Source: Hydrogenophilus sp. (GTDB lineage: Bacteria > Pseudomonadota > Gammaproteobacteria > Burkholderiales > Rhodocyclaceae). Taken from it: 64,000 nucleotides of DNA. Positions 50,552 to 60,305 of the stretch are shown piece by piece. The notes under the pieces are model-generated. The model saw only the letters and a list, made by a program, of their open reading frames with translations. It made no database searches and had not been told where the DNA came from. The stretch is from the NCBI GenBank assembly GCA_026416515.1, contig JAOAEZ010000002.1:90573-154572 (forward strand). Reading direction: 5' to 3'. Positions within the stretch are counted from its first letter, which is position 1; the number at the start of each line of letters is the position of its first letter. Made by a program: the position numbers and the translations under genes.

Positions 50552-51631
50552 TCAACCGCCGATAAAAGACATTTCAACCCTCTTCGGGCGGATGGGTGAG
50601 AGGAGCGCACGCGCTTCGGAGTAGCGATCGCTGCGCCGCTGCCAGAGGGCGGCGATCGAGCGTTGAAGGGTTTCGTCGTCGATGCCCGCGCGTAAGGGGG
50701 TTTTGAGGTCGTAGCCGTGCTCAGCAAAGAGACAGGTGAAGAGCGTTCCGTCGGTGGAGAGACGCAGCCGCGTGCAGGTGCGACAGAAGGGTTGAGTAAC
50801 CGAAGCGATTACGCCGATCTCGCCGCCGCCGTCGCGGTAACGCCACCGCTGGGCGACCTCTCCAAAAAAGCGGGGTTCGACCGGTTCGATCGGCCAGCGG
50901 GCCGAAAGGGTCGCAAGTATTTCTTGAGCAGAGACGACGTCGGTGGGCCGCCACCCATTGCAAGTGCCGACATCCATGTATTCGATGAAGCGGACAATAA
51001 CCCCTGTGCCGCGAAAGTGGCCGGCGATGGGGATAATTTGGTGGTCGTTGACGCCGCGTTGTAAAACGACATTGACCTTGACAGGGGTGAGACCAACGGC
51101 GAGGGCTTCTTCAATGCCTTTGAGAATTTGGTTTACAGAGGTACGGCTGTCGGTGAGGCGAGCGAAGAGCCGAGGGTCGAGGGCATCAAGACTGACGGTG
51201 ACGCGCTGCAGCCCAGCCTCTCGCAGTATCCGGGCAGACGCCGCAAGGAGCGCGCCATTGGTGGTGAGGGTGAGTTCGATAGGAAGCGGAGCGAGGAGGG
51301 CGATCAGGCGGTCGAGGTCTTGACGGAGCAACGGCTCACCACCGGTGATGCGGATTTTGCGAATGCCGAGCGGCAGAAGAAGACGGACGATGCGTTCAAT
51401 CTCCTCAAAGGTGAGGAGTTCAGCGCGCGGGAGAAAGCGATGACCGCGAAAGGCAGCACGCGGCATGCAGTAAGTGCAGCGAAAGTTGCAGCGGTCGGTG
51501 ACCGAGAGCCGAAGGTCGGCGAGCGGGCGCTGGAGGGCGTCGGTTAAGGGGGAGGGAAGGGGGGAGATGGGAGGGGGAAGCGGCCGTTTGTGGCTGAGGA
51601 GAAGTGGAGTGGAGCGGAGAGATTCGGCCAT
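50552..51631 (-). CDS. moaA: GTP 3',8-cyclase MoaA
   Basis: The 359-residue radical SAM enzyme starts molybdopterin synthesis. The SAM-cluster motif is C48-C52-C55 in RCNFRCTYCMP. IRITGGEPLLRQDLDRL follows, RFIEYMDVG is in the middle, the second 4Fe-4S cluster is in FCRTCTRLRLSTDGTLFTCL, and the C-terminus is the essential GG of SFIGG. I chose the ATG at 51631 because earlier codons encode unrelated low-complexity sequence. The first 37 residues are Leu/Pro/Ser-rich, an artefact of the strand composition or a real extension. It is convergent with hom. Confidence 0.96.
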   Translation of the reverse strand: MAESLRSTPLLLSHKRPLPPPISPLPSPLTDALQRPLADLRLSVTDRCNFRCTYCMPRAAFRGHRFLPRAELLTFEEIERIVRLLLPLGIRKIRITGGEPLLRQDLDRLIALLAPLPIELTLTTNGALLAASARILREAGLQRVTVSLDALDPRLFARLTDSRTSVNQILKGIEEALAVGLTPVKVNVVLQRGVNDHQIIPIAGHFRGTGVIVRFIEYMDVGTCNGWRPTDVVSAQEILATLSARWPIEPVEPRFFGEVAQRWRYRDGGGEIGVIASVTQPFCRTCTRLRLSTDGTLFTCLFAEHGYDLKTPLRAGIDDETLQRSIAALWQRRSDRYSEARALLSPIRPKRVEMSFIGG

Positions 51632-51660
51632 CGCAGCTCTTCGGGAAAACGAGGCGAAAA

Positions 51661-54432
51661 TTATGACATGAGGGGCGGCGATGAGTTCGAGGTCGCTGCG
51701 GCGACGGTGGAGGAAGGGGAGGGTGAGGCAAAACCAGCAGTCCGTAGTTGGGCGTGAAGTTGGTCGAGGTGGGCGAGAAGCGCGCCGAGAGGCCACGCCG
51801 CCGGAGGTCGGTCGGCAAGAGGAGTGAGTAGGGCGGCGAGGGATGGTGCGAGAAGGGAGGGTTGGGAAGGAGGGGGAGAAGGAGCGGCGAGGGAAGGGAC
51901 CGGCGCGTCCGTGGAGGAAAGGGCCATAGGGTCGATAGGGGGAAAGAGGGAGAATTGGCGGGGATTGCCGCCCGCGTGGAGGGCTTCAAGCCTTGCCAGT
52001 TCGTGTTTGGCGCGCAGAAGCGCTTCGCGCGGTAACCCTGCAAGGGCGGCCACATGCAGTCCATAGCTTTGGTTGGCGGGACCATCGCGCAGTTCGTGGA
52101 GAAAAAGGATCTGCCCATTATGCTCGGCAACCGCGACGTGGATGTTGGCTGCCGCCGGGAGGAGTTGGGCAAGCTCCGTGAGTTCGAAGTAGTGGGTCGA
52201 GAAGAGGGTGAGGGCGCGATTTTTGTCGTGGAGGTGCCAGGCGATGGCGTGGGCGAGCGCCATGCCGTCAAATGTAGCTGTGCCGCGACCGATTTCGTCC
52301 ATGAGAACAAGGCTTTGGTCGGTGGCGTGGCGGAGGATATAGGCGGCTTCGCTCATTTCGACCATGAAAGTGGAGCGGCCGGCAGCGAGGTCGTCGGCGG
52401 CACCGATTCGCGTATAGATCGCGTCAATGGGCCCTATCTCGGCAAGAGTGGCGGGGACAAAACTCCCTATATGGGCTAGGAGAACAGCAAGGGCAACCGC
52501 CCGCATTGCGGTGGATTTACCGCCCATGTTGGGGCCAGTGAGGATAAGGAGCCGACGCCGCTCGGCGTCGAGGGTGAGGTCGCTGGGGATATAACGGGCC
52601 ACTTCGGTTTCCACGACCGGATGACGGAGGGCTTGAAAGTGAAGCCGCCGCTCAGCGATAAAGCGGGGGGGAGACCAGCCCCGCTCGCGCGCTACCCGAG
52701 CCAGCGCGGCGAGGGCGTCAAGCTCAGCTGCAGCTTGCCCGCTGTGCTGTAAAGCCGGGAGATAGGGGCGAAGAAAGAGGAGAAGTTCATCGTAGAGCTG
52801 CAGCTCCCGCTCGAGGGCCCGCTGTCCGGCTACGAGAGCTTTTTCTTCATACTCGAGGAGCTCGGGAAGGGTAAACCGCTCGACATGCTTTAGGGTGGCA
52901 CGTCGCCGATAGTCAGAGGGAAGCTTGTCGACGTGGCTGCGGGGGACTTCGAAGTAGTAGCCGTGGACTTGGTTGTATTCGAGCCGGAGCGCAGCAATCC
53001 CCGTCCGAGCGCGTTCCCTGGCTTCAAGTTCGAGGAGAAAGGCGCTGTTGCCGCGTTGGAGGTGACGCCAACGGTCGAGTTCGGGATCGTATCCGTCTGT
53101 AAAGATGCCGCCGTCGCGCGGATTGGCGGGGGGTTCAAGGGCGAGCGCCGCTTCGAGACGGGCCGAAAGGGTGGGAGGGAGGAGAAGGCGGTCGCGGTAA
53201 GGTTGCCAAAGCTCGAGGGGTTCGTCGGGTAAGGCAGCGGCGACGGCGTTTAGGGTGGCGGCAGCAGTGCGCAGCGCCGCAAGCTCGCGCGGTTTGATCG
53301 TGCCCAGGGCAATTCGGGCGGCGAGACGTTCAAGGTCGGCAAGACCGCGCAACGCGCGTTGCAGGGCGTCATGGGCATGCGGCGCTTGATGCCATTCGGA
53401 GATTATGGCTTGGCGCCGAAGCAGCTCTTGCCGGTCGCGTAGGGGGTGATGAAGCGCGTGCCGCAGCCACCGTCCGCCGGCGGCCGTGACAGTGCCGTCG
53501 AGAAGTGAGAGGAGCGTGGGGGCCGCTTCCCCCCGCAGCGTTTCGGTGAGCTCAAGATTACGGCGGGTGGCGCTGTCGAGGAGCAAAAACGCTTCGTCGC
53601 GTTCGCGAAGGAGCGCGGTGAGATGTACAAGGGCAGTGCGCTGAGTCTCTTGGACGTAAACGAAGAGAGCCGCCGCCGCGAGGAGCGCTGCCCGGTCAGC
53701 GCGCAGGTCAAAGCCAAAGGCGGTGAAGTCGTTGGTGGCGAAATGGCGGCGAAGGTGGTCGAGCGCAGCGTTGGTAAAGCGGTCGGCTGGCAGACGACGA
53801 ACGATAGCGGCAAAGCGTGGGGGGAGAGAGAGTTCCTCTTCCGGGAGAAGGAGTTCGGCGGGTTGAAGCCGTTCGAGATGGGTGGCAAGCGCATCGAGGG
53901 GGATTACGAGGGCAGCGAAGCGACCAGCCGAGAGGGTGAGATGCGCTAGCCCAACCCGCCCCGCTGCCCGCCGTTGGTCGGGAAAAAGAGCCACGATCGG
54001 GACGTCTCGCCGTTCGTCGAGGAGTGCAGCGTCGGTGAGGGTGCCCGGGGTGATAATTCGGGTGATGCGCCGAACCATCGGCCCTTTGCCAGTGGCGTCA
54101 CCGATCTGTTCCGCGATCGCTACCGTTTTCCCCGCTTTAATAAGACGGCTAAGATAGCTTTCTAAGGCCGCGACAGGAATCCCCGCCATGGGAATCGGCA
54201 TGCCGGCCGATTGCCCGCGGGTGGTAAGGGTAAGGTCTAGAAGTGAGGCGGCAGCAGCAGCGTCGTCGTAGAAGAGTTCGTAAAAATCACCCATGCGAAA
54301 GAGTAGCAGCGCCCCTTCCGGCGCTTCTCGCTTGAGGGCAAAGTATTGCCGCATCATGGGTGTGTGGAGATTTTCTTCCACAACTTCGCCACTCGGAGGA
54401 GCAGGAGAGGTAGCGCGAAAGGATTCAGCCAT
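51661..54432 (-). CDS. mutS: DNA mismatch repair protein MutS
   Basis: The 923-residue protein is MutS. The mismatch-binding domain has the FxE motif region [28 protein letters not shown]. The ATPase domain has the Walker [11 protein letters not shown] near residue 630, [38 protein letters not shown] and the [17 protein letters not shown] segment. QFSLF at residues 826-830 fits a beta-clamp-binding motif. The last 70 residues are Ser/Pro/Ala-rich with a terminal DNA-contact or tetramer segment possible. It follows moaA's promoter region by 29 bases but is transcribed first on this strand. The upstream 155-base gap contains a DnaA-box-like sequence and inverted repeat. Confidence 0.97.
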   Translation of the reverse strand: MAESFRATSPAPPSGEVVEENLHTPMMRQYFALKREAPEGALLLFRMGDFYELFYDDAAAAASLLDLTLTTRGQSAGMPIPMAGIPVAALESYLSRLIKAGKTVAIAEQIGDATGKGPMVRRITRIITPGTLTDAALLDERRDVPIVALFPDQRRAAGRVGLAHLTLSAGRFAALVIPLDALATHLERLQPAELLLPEEELSLPPRFAAIVRRLPADRFTNAALDHLRRHFATNDFTAFGFDLRADRAALLAAAALFVYVQETQRTALVHLTALLRERDEAFLLLDSATRRNLELTETLRGEAAPTLLSLLDGTVTAAGGRWLRHALHHPLRDRQELLRRQAIISEWHQAPHAHDALQRALRGLADLERLAARIALGTIKPRELAALRTAAATLNAVAAALPDEPLELWQPYRDRLLLPPTLSARLEAALALEPPANPRDGGIFTDGYDPELDRWRHLQRGNSAFLLELEARERARTGIAALRLEYNQVHGYYFEVPRSHVDKLPSDYRRRATLKHVERFTLPELLEYEEKALVAGQRALERELQLYDELLLFLRPYLPALQHSGQAAAELDALAALARVARERGWSPPRFIAERRLHFQALRHPVVETEVARYIPSDLTLDAERRRLLILTGPNMGGKSTAMRAVALAVLLAHIGSFVPATLAEIGPIDAIYTRIGAADDLAAGRSTFMVEMSEAAYILRHATDQSLVLMDEIGRGTATFDGMALAHAIAWHLHDKNRALTLFSTHYFELTELAQLLPAAANIHVAVAEHNGQILFLHELRDGPANQSYGLHVAALAGLPREALLRAKHELARLEALHAGGNPRQFSLFPPIDPMALSSTDAPVPSLAAPSPPPSQPSLLAPSLAALLTPLADRPPAAWPLGALLAHLDQLHAQLRTAGFASPSPSSTVAAATSNSSPPLMS

Positions 54433-54459
54433 TGTGGTTGCCTTTTTTTATAACATGTT

Positions 54460-54487
54460 GTTTTAAAATGTTAAATAATTCGGTCAA
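54460..54487 (-). promoter_or_regulatory. Possible promoter of mutS in an AT-rich pocket
   Basis: On the minus strand TTGACC (54482-54487) is followed after 16 bases by TAAAAC (54460-54465), weakly similar to sigma-70 elements. The pocket between 54440 and 54490 is strikingly AT-rich compared with the rest of the window. Other -10 candidates (for example TATAAA at 54447-54452) are possible. Confidence 0.35.
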
Positions 54488-54549
54488 AAATGGTGCGAAG
54501 TAAGCAACGGTGCTTGATAACGCCACTTTCGCTTTTTTTCCCGTATTCA

Positions 54550-54580
54550 TTCCACAGCGTTATCCACAGGAACTGTGGAA
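54550..54580. repeat. Inverted repeat around a perfect DnaA box upstream of mutS
   Basis: TTCCACAG (54550-54557) and CTGTGGAA (54573-54580) are perfect inverted repeats of 8 bp with a 15-base spacer. The spacer contains TTATCCACA (54560-54568), which equals the consensus DnaA box. No run of T follows on either strand, so an intrinsic terminator is unlikely. No further DnaA boxes were seen nearby. Confidence 0.6.
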
Positions 54581-54587
54581 AGAGAAT

Positions 54588-55397
54588 CTAACCTAGCCGC
54601 GCCGCGATTCCCAGACGGTCGAACTCGGCGAGGATAGCAGTGAAAATTTTAGGGGTGCCGGCGAGGATATCGCCGCTGAGGAGGTAACGGTCTTCGCCTC
54701 CCCAGTCACCGACAAAACCACCCGCTTCTTGAACGATGAGGGCGCCGGCAGCGATATCCCATGGACTGAGACCGAGTTCGAAAAAGCCGTCGTAACGGCC
54801 GCAGGCGACATAGCAAAGGTCCAGCGAGGCGGCGCCAGGGCGCCGAACGCCCGCCGATTTTTCCATCATCAGCCGTAAGGCGTCGAGGTAGAGGTCGATT
54901 CGCCCTAGGTTGCGAAAGGGAAAGCCCGTCCCAATTAGCGCTTCCGAGAGCTTTTCACAGCGACTGACCCGAATCCGCCGTTCGTTCAGATAGGCCCCCC
55001 CACCCCGGGTGGCAGCGAAGAGTTCGTTGCGCGAGGGGTCAAAGACAACAGCGTGCTGGAGGAGACCGTTCTTGCGCACAGCGATCGAGACCGCAAATTG
55101 CGGTAGGCCGTGGATGAAATTGGTCGTGCCGTCTAAAGGGTCGATCAGCCACTCTTGAGGCGCGTCTTGGTTGCCGCTGCTTCCCGATTCTTCCGCAATG
55201 ATTCGGTCGTCGGGGTAAACTTCGCGGATCGTTTCAATGATCGCTTCTTCCGCTGCCCGATCGACTTCAGTGACGAAGTCGCGATGGGCTTTGGTCTCGA
55301 TGGTAAGGCGTTCGATTTGCAGCGCGGCGCGGTTGATGATATTGGCAGCGCGCCGCGCCGCCTTGATCGCGATGTTCAGAGTTGGATGGGGAATCAT
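54588..55397 (-). CDS. suhB: Inositol monophosphatase family protein SuhB
   Basis: The 269-residue protein matches SuhB: IPHPTLNIAIKAARRAANIINRA at the start, the metal-binding EESG and WLIDPLDGTTNFIHGLPQFAVSI (about residues 83-105), and GAASLDLCYVACGRYDGFFELGLSPWDIAAGALIV near the end. It hydrolyses inositol phosphates and, in E. coli, also acts in rRNA antitermination complexes. I chose the ATG at 55397, where homology starts. It is divergent from trmJ with 63 bases between. Confidence 0.96.
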   Translation of the reverse strand: MIPHPTLNIAIKAARRAANIINRAALQIERLTIETKAHRDFVTEVDRAAEEAIIETIREVYPDDRIIAEESGSSGNQDAPQEWLIDPLDGTTNFIHGLPQFAVSIAVRKNGLLQHAVVFDPSRNELFAATRGGGAYLNERRIRVSRCEKLSEALIGTGFPFRNLGRIDLYLDALRLMMEKSAGVRRPGAASLDLCYVACGRYDGFFELGLSPWDIAAGALIVQEAGGFVGDWGGEDRYLLSGDILAGTPKIFTAILAEFDRLGIAARLG

Positions 55398-55460
55398 GCA
55401 GAGTTCCTTAAGGCGTTGTGCGAGAATGAGGGGTCGTTGAGTCGACGATTCTACTCTGAG

Positions 55461-56192
55461 ATGCGCGAGCAGGTAGTATTTGTAGTGGTCCGCCCCCGCC
55501 ATCCCGGTAATGTGGGTGCGGTGGCGCGGGCGATGTGGACGATGGGGTTTTCGCGGTTGGTATTGGTGGCCCCAGCGTGCCCCCTTGACGATCCCGAGGC
55601 GCAGGCACGGGCAAGCGGCGCCGAGGAGGTATTGGCCAAGGCGCAGGTGGTGGCGAGATTGGAAGAGGCATTGGCCAATACCGTCTATGCAGCAGCCTTT
55701 ACCGCTCGCAGCCGTTTGCTTGTCCCTCCCTTCCGAACACCGGAGGAGGCGGCAGCCGAGGCTTTTGCAGCCGCTGCGGCTGCACCAACGGCTGAAGTGG
55801 CTTTTGTGTTCGGTAACGAGCGAACCGGTTTGACGACTGAGGAGATCCTTCGTTGCACCGCACCGGCGTCAATTCCCGCTAACCCGTGTTACGCGTCATT
55901 GAATTTGGCTGCCGCAGTTCAGGTGGTGGCTTACGTGGCAGCGCGCACGTTGAGAGAGGGGAGAATGCCGCACGCCGCTTTGCCAGAGCCAGAGGCTCTC
56001 CCCGCAACGGCAGCAGAGATCGACGGGTTGGTGACCCAGATGCTCGAACTGGCCGCTGAGGTGGGGTTTTACGATCCGGCGGAACCTAAACGGTTAGAGG
56101 CGCGATTGCGCCGCTTTTTCGCCCGGGCCAGAATCGAACAGAGAGAGGTTCACCTGTTGCGGGGATTGCTGCGAGCATGCCGCCGCCGCTGA
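55461..56192 (+). CDS. trmJ: tRNA (cytidine/uridine-2'-O-)-methyltransferase TrmJ
   Basis: The 243-residue SPOUT-fold methyltransferase matches TrmJ: VFVVVRPRHPGNVGAVARAMWTMGFSRLVLV, FVFGNERTGLTTEEIL and NPCYASLNLAAAVQVVAYVAA form the trefoil knot. A C-terminal helical extension (AEIDGLVTQMLELAAEVGF) is typical of TrmJ. It methylates position 32 of some tRNAs. ATG at 55461 is where homology begins. The gene lies divergent to suhB, a pairing common in proteobacteria, and leads toward the cysE-suf operon 105 bases on. Confidence 0.92.
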   Translation: MREQVVFVVVRPRHPGNVGAVARAMWTMGFSRLVLVAPACPLDDPEAQARASGAEEVLAKAQVVARLEEALANTVYAAAFTARSRLLVPPFRTPEEAAAEAFAAAAAAPTAEVAFVFGNERTGLTTEEILRCTAPASIPANPCYASLNLAAAVQVVAYVAARTLREGRMPHAALPEPEALPATAAEIDGLVTQMLELAAEVGFYDPAEPKRLEARLRRFFARARIEQREVHLLRGLLRACRRR

Positions 56193-56242
56193 CCCAGGAA
56201 CGGGGGTGGATTCAGCGACTCTTTCCTACTCCGTGAAGGATA

Positions 56243-56272
56243 TTGGTGAGAGGGAAGAGAACGATCTATAAT
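56243..56272 (+). promoter_or_regulatory. Promoter upstream of cysE
   Basis: TTGGTG (56243-56248) and a perfect TATAAT (56267-56272) are separated by 18 bases. Transcription would start near 56279, about 19 bases before the cysE ATG. It could drive cysE and, by readthrough, iscR and the downstream Suf genes. Confidence 0.55.
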
Positions 56273-56297
56273 TGAGTAAGTTAGTGGGGAATGAGCG

Positions 56298-57080
56298 ATG
56301 AACGGGTGGCAGAGACTGTTAGAGGAGATCGATGCGATTTTAGAGCGCGACCCCGCGGCCCGATCGCGATGGGAGGTTGCGCTGTGTTACCCCGGGTTTC
56401 ATGCGTTGCTGCTTCACCGCTTGGCCCATCGGTTGTGGCAGGGAGGATGGCGGTTGCTCGCGCGATGGTTGAGCAGTGTGAACCGCTTTTTGACAGGGAT
56501 CGAGATCCATCCCGGCGCAAAAATCGGCCGACGGGTCTTTATCGATCATGGGATGGGGGTGGTGATCGGCGAAACGGCTGAGATTGGGGATGATTGTACG
56601 ATTTACCAGGGGGTTACGTTGGGAGGGACGTCGCTTTTTCGCGGGACCAAACGCCATCCGACGCTGGAGCGGGGGGTGGTGGTGGGAGCAGGGGCAAAAG
56701 TATTGGGGGGGTTCACAGTGGGGGAGGGGGCGAGGATCGGTTCGAACGCCGTCGTGCTAAAGCCAGTGCCGCCTGGAGCAACCGCAGTAGGCAACCCCGC
56801 GCGCGTGATCCCACCAGAGAGCAGCGGCCCAGAGGGACGGGAGGTCGCGCGGGCTCAAAAGGCGGCAGCGATCGGCTTTACCGCGTATGGGGTGACCCGC
56901 GACCTCGATGACCCATTGGTGAAAGCGCTCCACGCGATGCTCGACCATATGGTGGAGTCCGACCGCCGATTCGAGCGCTTGATCGCCGATTTGCAGGCAG
57001 CAGGGGTGATCCCGAAGTCCGAGAGCAAAGGCGAGGAGACTCCTTTCGATCCCCAGGTGGTGAGCCGGTGGATGGAGTAA
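56298..57080 (+). CDS. cysE: Serine O-acetyltransferase
   Basis: The 260-residue enzyme makes O-acetylserine, the precursor of cysteine. It has the N-terminal helical domain ([35 protein letters not shown]) and the left-handed beta helix with [41 protein letters not shown] (about 73-113) and [28 protein letters not shown]. The tail after residue 180 lacks the C-terminal Ile needed for binding to CysK, so complex formation is uncertain. CysE upstream of iscR and a desulfurase is a known arrangement, supplying the cysteine used for Fe-S assembly. Confidence 0.95.
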   Translation: MNGWQRLLEEIDAILERDPAARSRWEVALCYPGFHALLLHRLAHRLWQGGWRLLARWLSSVNRFLTGIEIHPGAKIGRRVFIDHGMGVVIGETAEIGDDCTIYQGVTLGGTSLFRGTKRHPTLERGVVVGAGAKVLGGFTVGEGARIGSNAVVLKPVPPGATAVGNPARVIPPESSGPEGREVARAQKAAAIGFTAYGVTRDLDDPLVKALHAMLDHMVESDRRFERLIADLQAAGVIPKSESKGEETPFDPQVVSRWME

Positions 57081-57166
57081 AAAATAGAGAAAGGGTGGGG
57101 AACTTTGTCCGAGAGATTTAGTCTACATTTACTCAATGGGGTTGAAGTTGCAGGAAGGAGTAAACC

Positions 57167-57664
57167 ATGAAGTTGACGACAAAAGGGCGTTTTGCGGTGA
57201 GCGCGATGGTCGATTTGGCCCAACAGCAGCAGCAACAGGAGGGACCAGTGCCGCTGGCGACAATCGCAGGTCGCCAGGAGATCTCCCTCTCTTATTTGGA
57301 GCAGCTTTTCGCTAAGCTGCGGCGGGCGGGATTGGTAACGGCTGCGCGCGGCCCAGGGGGAGGGTACCGTTTGGCGCGAACAATGGATGAGATTTCGATC
57401 GCGGAGATCGTCGACGCCGTCGACGAGGGGATCGATACGACCCGGTGCGGGGGGCGGGAGAATTGCCGCAACGAGGGGATCTGTCCGACCCACCATCTGT
57501 GGGATAACTTGAACGCCGAGATTAGCCGCTTCTTGTCCCGGGTTTCCTTGGGGCAGGTGGTGCGCGGCGAAATTGCCCCCGTGGCGAGAGAGAAGGGGGG
57601 AGGTAAACCGGGGCCAGAGTGGGGAACCGTACGCCGCCGATCGGCAGAGGCAACGACTTCTTAA
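57167..57664 (+). CDS. iscR: Rrf2-family Fe-S regulator IscR
   Basis: The 165-residue Rrf2 protein has a winged helix at about 1-70 (MKLTTKGRFAVSAMVDLA, SLSYLEQLFAKLRRAGLVTAARGPGGGYRLAR) and the cluster ligands C94, C100 and C106, with H109 or H110, in the CX5CX5C spacing of E. coli IscR. It binds a 2Fe-2S cluster and represses or activates Fe-S genes by cluster status. A run of glutamines (QQQQQQ at 19-24) lies in the first linker. AAGGAGTAAACC precedes the ATG. Autoregulation is likely, but I could not find a convincing IscR box in the 86-base gap upstream. Confidence 0.94.
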   Translation: MKLTTKGRFAVSAMVDLAQQQQQQEGPVPLATIAGRQEISLSYLEQLFAKLRRAGLVTAARGPGGGYRLARTMDEISIAEIVDAVDEGIDTTRCGGRENCRNEGICPTHHLWDNLNAEISRFLSRVSLGQVVRGEIAPVAREKGGGKPGPEWGTVRRRSAEATTS

Positions 57665-57698
57665 AGAACGGCTGAACGGTGGGGTGGAGCAGAGGGGG

Positions 57699-58847
57699 AT
57701 GGCTTCTTACCTCGATTGGAATGCGTCGGCTCCTCTTCATCCCCGAGCGGTCTCTTTTTTAGAGGAGTGGTTGAGGGAGGGAAAAAGCGCAAACGCGTCT
57801 AGCCGTCACCGGTGGGGAGAGTATGCGCGCGCGGTGGTGGAGCAAACGCGCCACCGGGTGGCGGAGATGTTGGGGGTAATGCCCAACCAGGTGGTGTTTA
57901 CAAGCGGGGGTTCGGAGGCCAACAACGCTTTTTTGAAAGGGGCGGCATGGGCAATAGGGGCTCCGAGGACAGCGGCGATTAGCGCTGTGGAGCATCCTTG
58001 CGTGCGCGAGCCAGCGCGCCAGTTGACGCGCTGGGGGTGGCAAGTGCGAGAGATAGAGGTCGATGGGCGCGGCAAACTTCAGTGGGAGGCGGTGGAACGG
58101 GTTCTGAGAGAGCGACCGGCGTTGGTGTCGGTAATGTTGGCCAATAACGAGACAGGGGTGCTGCAGCCAGTGGCCGAGGTGGCTCGGGCAGCACGGGCGG
58201 TGGGAGCAGTGGTTCATTGCGATGCCGTCCAGGGGTGGGGAAAGGTGGCGTTCGATTTCGCGTCGCTGGGGGTCGATGCGCTGACGTTGTCGGGCCATAA
58301 GATAGGCGCTCCCCAAGGGGTAGGCGTGTTGGTCTTCAACCGACGAGTGGAGTGGGTGCCGCTGATCGCCGGCGGCGGACAGGAGATGGGTTGGCGCAGT
58401 GGGACGGAGAATGTGGCGGCAATCGGGGGATTAGGGGCTGTGCTCGAGGTGTTGACGGAGGTGCAGAGGGTGTGGGAAACGCAGGCGCGCCTTTTGCAGG
58501 AGCGGTTGGAGGGGGGATTACGGGCAAGGGGGGCAGTAATCTTCGGGGAGGGGGCGGCGCGGTTGCCCAATACAACCTACTTCGCTTTTCCCGGACGCGT
58601 GGGGGAGAGTTGGGTGATCGAGCTCGACCGAGTAGGGTTCGCAGTGGCCAGCGGCTCGGCATGTTCGAGCGGCCGCAGCGAGGGATCGGTAACGTTGCGG
58701 GCGATGGGGGTTGATCCTTCGATCGCCCGCGGGGCGATCCGCGTGAGCACGGGGTGGTCTACTGGCGCAGAGGAGATCGATGCTTTTTTGCAGGCAGTCG
58801 ATGCACTGATGGAGAGAGAGCGCAAAACAGCGGTGGTGCAGTGGTGA
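57699..58847 (+). CDS. IscS/NifS-type cysteine desulfurase
   Basis: The 382-residue PLP enzyme takes sulfur from cysteine. YLDWNASAPLHPRA opens it, SGGSEANNAFLKG follows, EHPCV carries the PLP-stacking His, the PLP lysine is in TLSGHKIGAPQGVG, and the catalytic C322 lies in SGSACSSGR, the group I active-site loop of IscS/NifS. I chose the ATG at 57699 after GAGCAGAGGGG. It lies 34 bases after iscR, where iscS normally sits, but no iscU, iscA, hscBA or fdx follow; sufB comes next. It is one of two desulfurases in this operon. Confidence 0.92.
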   Translation: MASYLDWNASAPLHPRAVSFLEEWLREGKSANASSRHRWGEYARAVVEQTRHRVAEMLGVMPNQVVFTSGGSEANNAFLKGAAWAIGAPRTAAISAVEHPCVREPARQLTRWGWQVREIEVDGRGKLQWEAVERVLRERPALVSVMLANNETGVLQPVAEVARAARAVGAVVHCDAVQGWGKVAFDFASLGVDALTLSGHKIGAPQGVGVLVFNRRVEWVPLIAGGGQEMGWRSGTENVAAIGGLGAVLEVLTEVQRVWETQARLLQERLEGGLRARGAVIFGEGAARLPNTTYFAFPGRVGESWVIELDRVGFAVASGSACSSGRSEGSVTLRAMGVDPSIARGAIRVSTGWSTGAEEIDAFLQAVDALMERERKTAVVQW

Positions 58848-58859
58848 GGAGCAGAAGGA

Positions 58860-60305
58860 ATGGGTGAGCAGTTTTCGGTACAGGAGTGGGTAAAGCGGGA
58901 GTACCGCTACGGGTTCGTGACGGAGATCGCCGAGGAGGTTTTCCCCCCAGGACTCGATGAGGAGGTGATCCGCCGCTTGTCGGCCCGAAAAGAAGAGCCA
59001 GAGTTCATGCTGGAGTGGCGGTTGGCAGCATTTCGGTTGTGGCAGCAGATGAAGGAGCCCCATTGGGCCCGTGCGGTGTACCCGCCGATCGATTACCAGG
59101 CGATTTCCTACTTCGCTGCACCGAAAATGGGAAAGGATCGCCCGAAGAGCTTGGCAGAGGTCGATCCTAAGTTGTTGGAGACCTACGAGCGATTGGGGGT
59201 TCCCTTGCATGAACGAGCGCGATTGGCAGGGGTGGCAGTGGATGCTGTTTTCGATAGCGTTTCGGTGGCGACCACCTACCGTGAGAAGTTGGCAGAGCAA
59301 GGGATCATCTTTTGCTCTTTTTCCGAGGCGGTGCGCGACCATCCAGAGTTGGTGCACCGCTATTTGGGAAGCGTAGTGCCGCCAGGGGATAATTTTTTCG
59401 CAGCGCTCAATGCGGCAGTCTTTTCCGATGGGTCATTTGTCTATGTGCCAAAAGGGGTGCGTTGTCCGCTCGAGTTGTCGACCTATTTTCGGATCAACGC
59501 GAACGAGACAGGACAGTTCGAGCGTACCTTGATCATCGCCGACGAGGGAAGCTATGTGAGTTATCTAGAGGGGTGCACCGCGCCGATGCGCGATGAGAAC
59601 CAGTTGCACGCAGCAGTGGTGGAGTTGATCGCGTTGGAGGGGGCAGAGATTAAGTATTCCACCGTCCAGAATTGGTACCCCGGCGACGCCGAGGGGAGGG
59701 GGGGAATCTATAACTTTGTGACCAAACGGGGGGAGTGCCGAGGGGCAGGGAGCAAAATTTCGTGGATCCAGGTGGAGGTGGGGTCGGCGATTACGTGGAA
59801 ATACCCCAGTTGCGTGCTGCGCGGCGAAGGGTCGGTGGGGGAGTTCTATTCGGTGGCGGTGGGAAACCATCGCCAACAGATCGATAGCGGGACAAAGATG
59901 ATCCATATCGGTAAGGGAACGCGCAGCACGATCATTTCTAAAGGGATTAGCGCCGGCCGCGCGCAGAATAGCTACCGAGGATTGGTGAAGGTGCTGCCGT
60001 CAGCCGAGGGAGCACGGAACTATACCCAGTGCGATTCGCTGCTGATCGGCAGCCGCTGCGGGGCCCATACCTACCCTACGATCGAGGTGGCTAACCCCAC
60101 GGCGGTGGTGGAGCATGAGGCGACGACTTCTAAGATCGCGGAGGATCAGATCTTCTATTTGCAGCAACGAGGATTGTCTCCAGAGGATGCCGTCAATTTG
60201 GTGGTGAACGGGTTTTGTAAGGAGGTGTTTAATAATTTGCCGATGGAGTTCGCCGTGGAGGTGGAGGCACTGATGCAGGTGACGTTGGAGGGAGCAGTCG
60301 GATGA
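58860..60305 (+). CDS. sufB: Fe-S cluster assembly scaffold protein SufB
   Basis: The 481-residue protein is SufB, the scaffold of the SufBC2D complex. It shows [105 protein letters not shown] and [16 protein letters not shown]. Typical candidate cluster-ligand Cys and Glu positions, including the CDSLLIG cysteine, are present. The gene follows the desulfurase by 12 bases and overlaps sufC by 4 bases. Confidence 0.97.
   Translation: MGEQFSVQEWVKREYRYGFVTEIAEEVFPPGLDEEVIRRLSARKEEPEFMLEWRLAAFRLWQQMKEPHWARAVYPPIDYQAISYFAAPKMGKDRPKSLAEVDPKLLETYERLGVPLHERARLAGVAVDAVFDSVSVATTYREKLAEQGIIFCSFSEAVRDHPELVHRYLGSVVPPGDNFFAALNAAVFSDGSFVYVPKGVRCPLELSTYFRINANETGQFERTLIIADEGSYVSYLEGCTAPMRDENQLHAAVVELIALEGAEIKYSTVQNWYPGDAEGRGGIYNFVTKRGECRGAGSKISWIQVEVGSAITWKYPSCVLRGEGSVGEFYSVAVGNHRQQIDSGTKMIHIGKGTRSTIISKGISAGRAQNSYRGLVKVLPSAEGARNYTQCDSLLIGSRCGAHTYPTIEVANPTAVVEHEATTSKIAEDQIFYLQQRGLSPEDAVNLVVNGFCKEVFNNLPMEFAVEVEALMQVTLEGAVG

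Noticed and set aside
54550-54580. Intrinsic terminator between suhB and mutS
   Set aside because: The inverted repeat is clear, but neither strand has a T run after the stem, and the spacer is an exact DnaA box.
57081-57166. IscR type 1 binding site before iscR
   Set aside because: The TAGTCTACATTTACTCAATG stretch has partial similarity only and lacks the dyad of the known sites.
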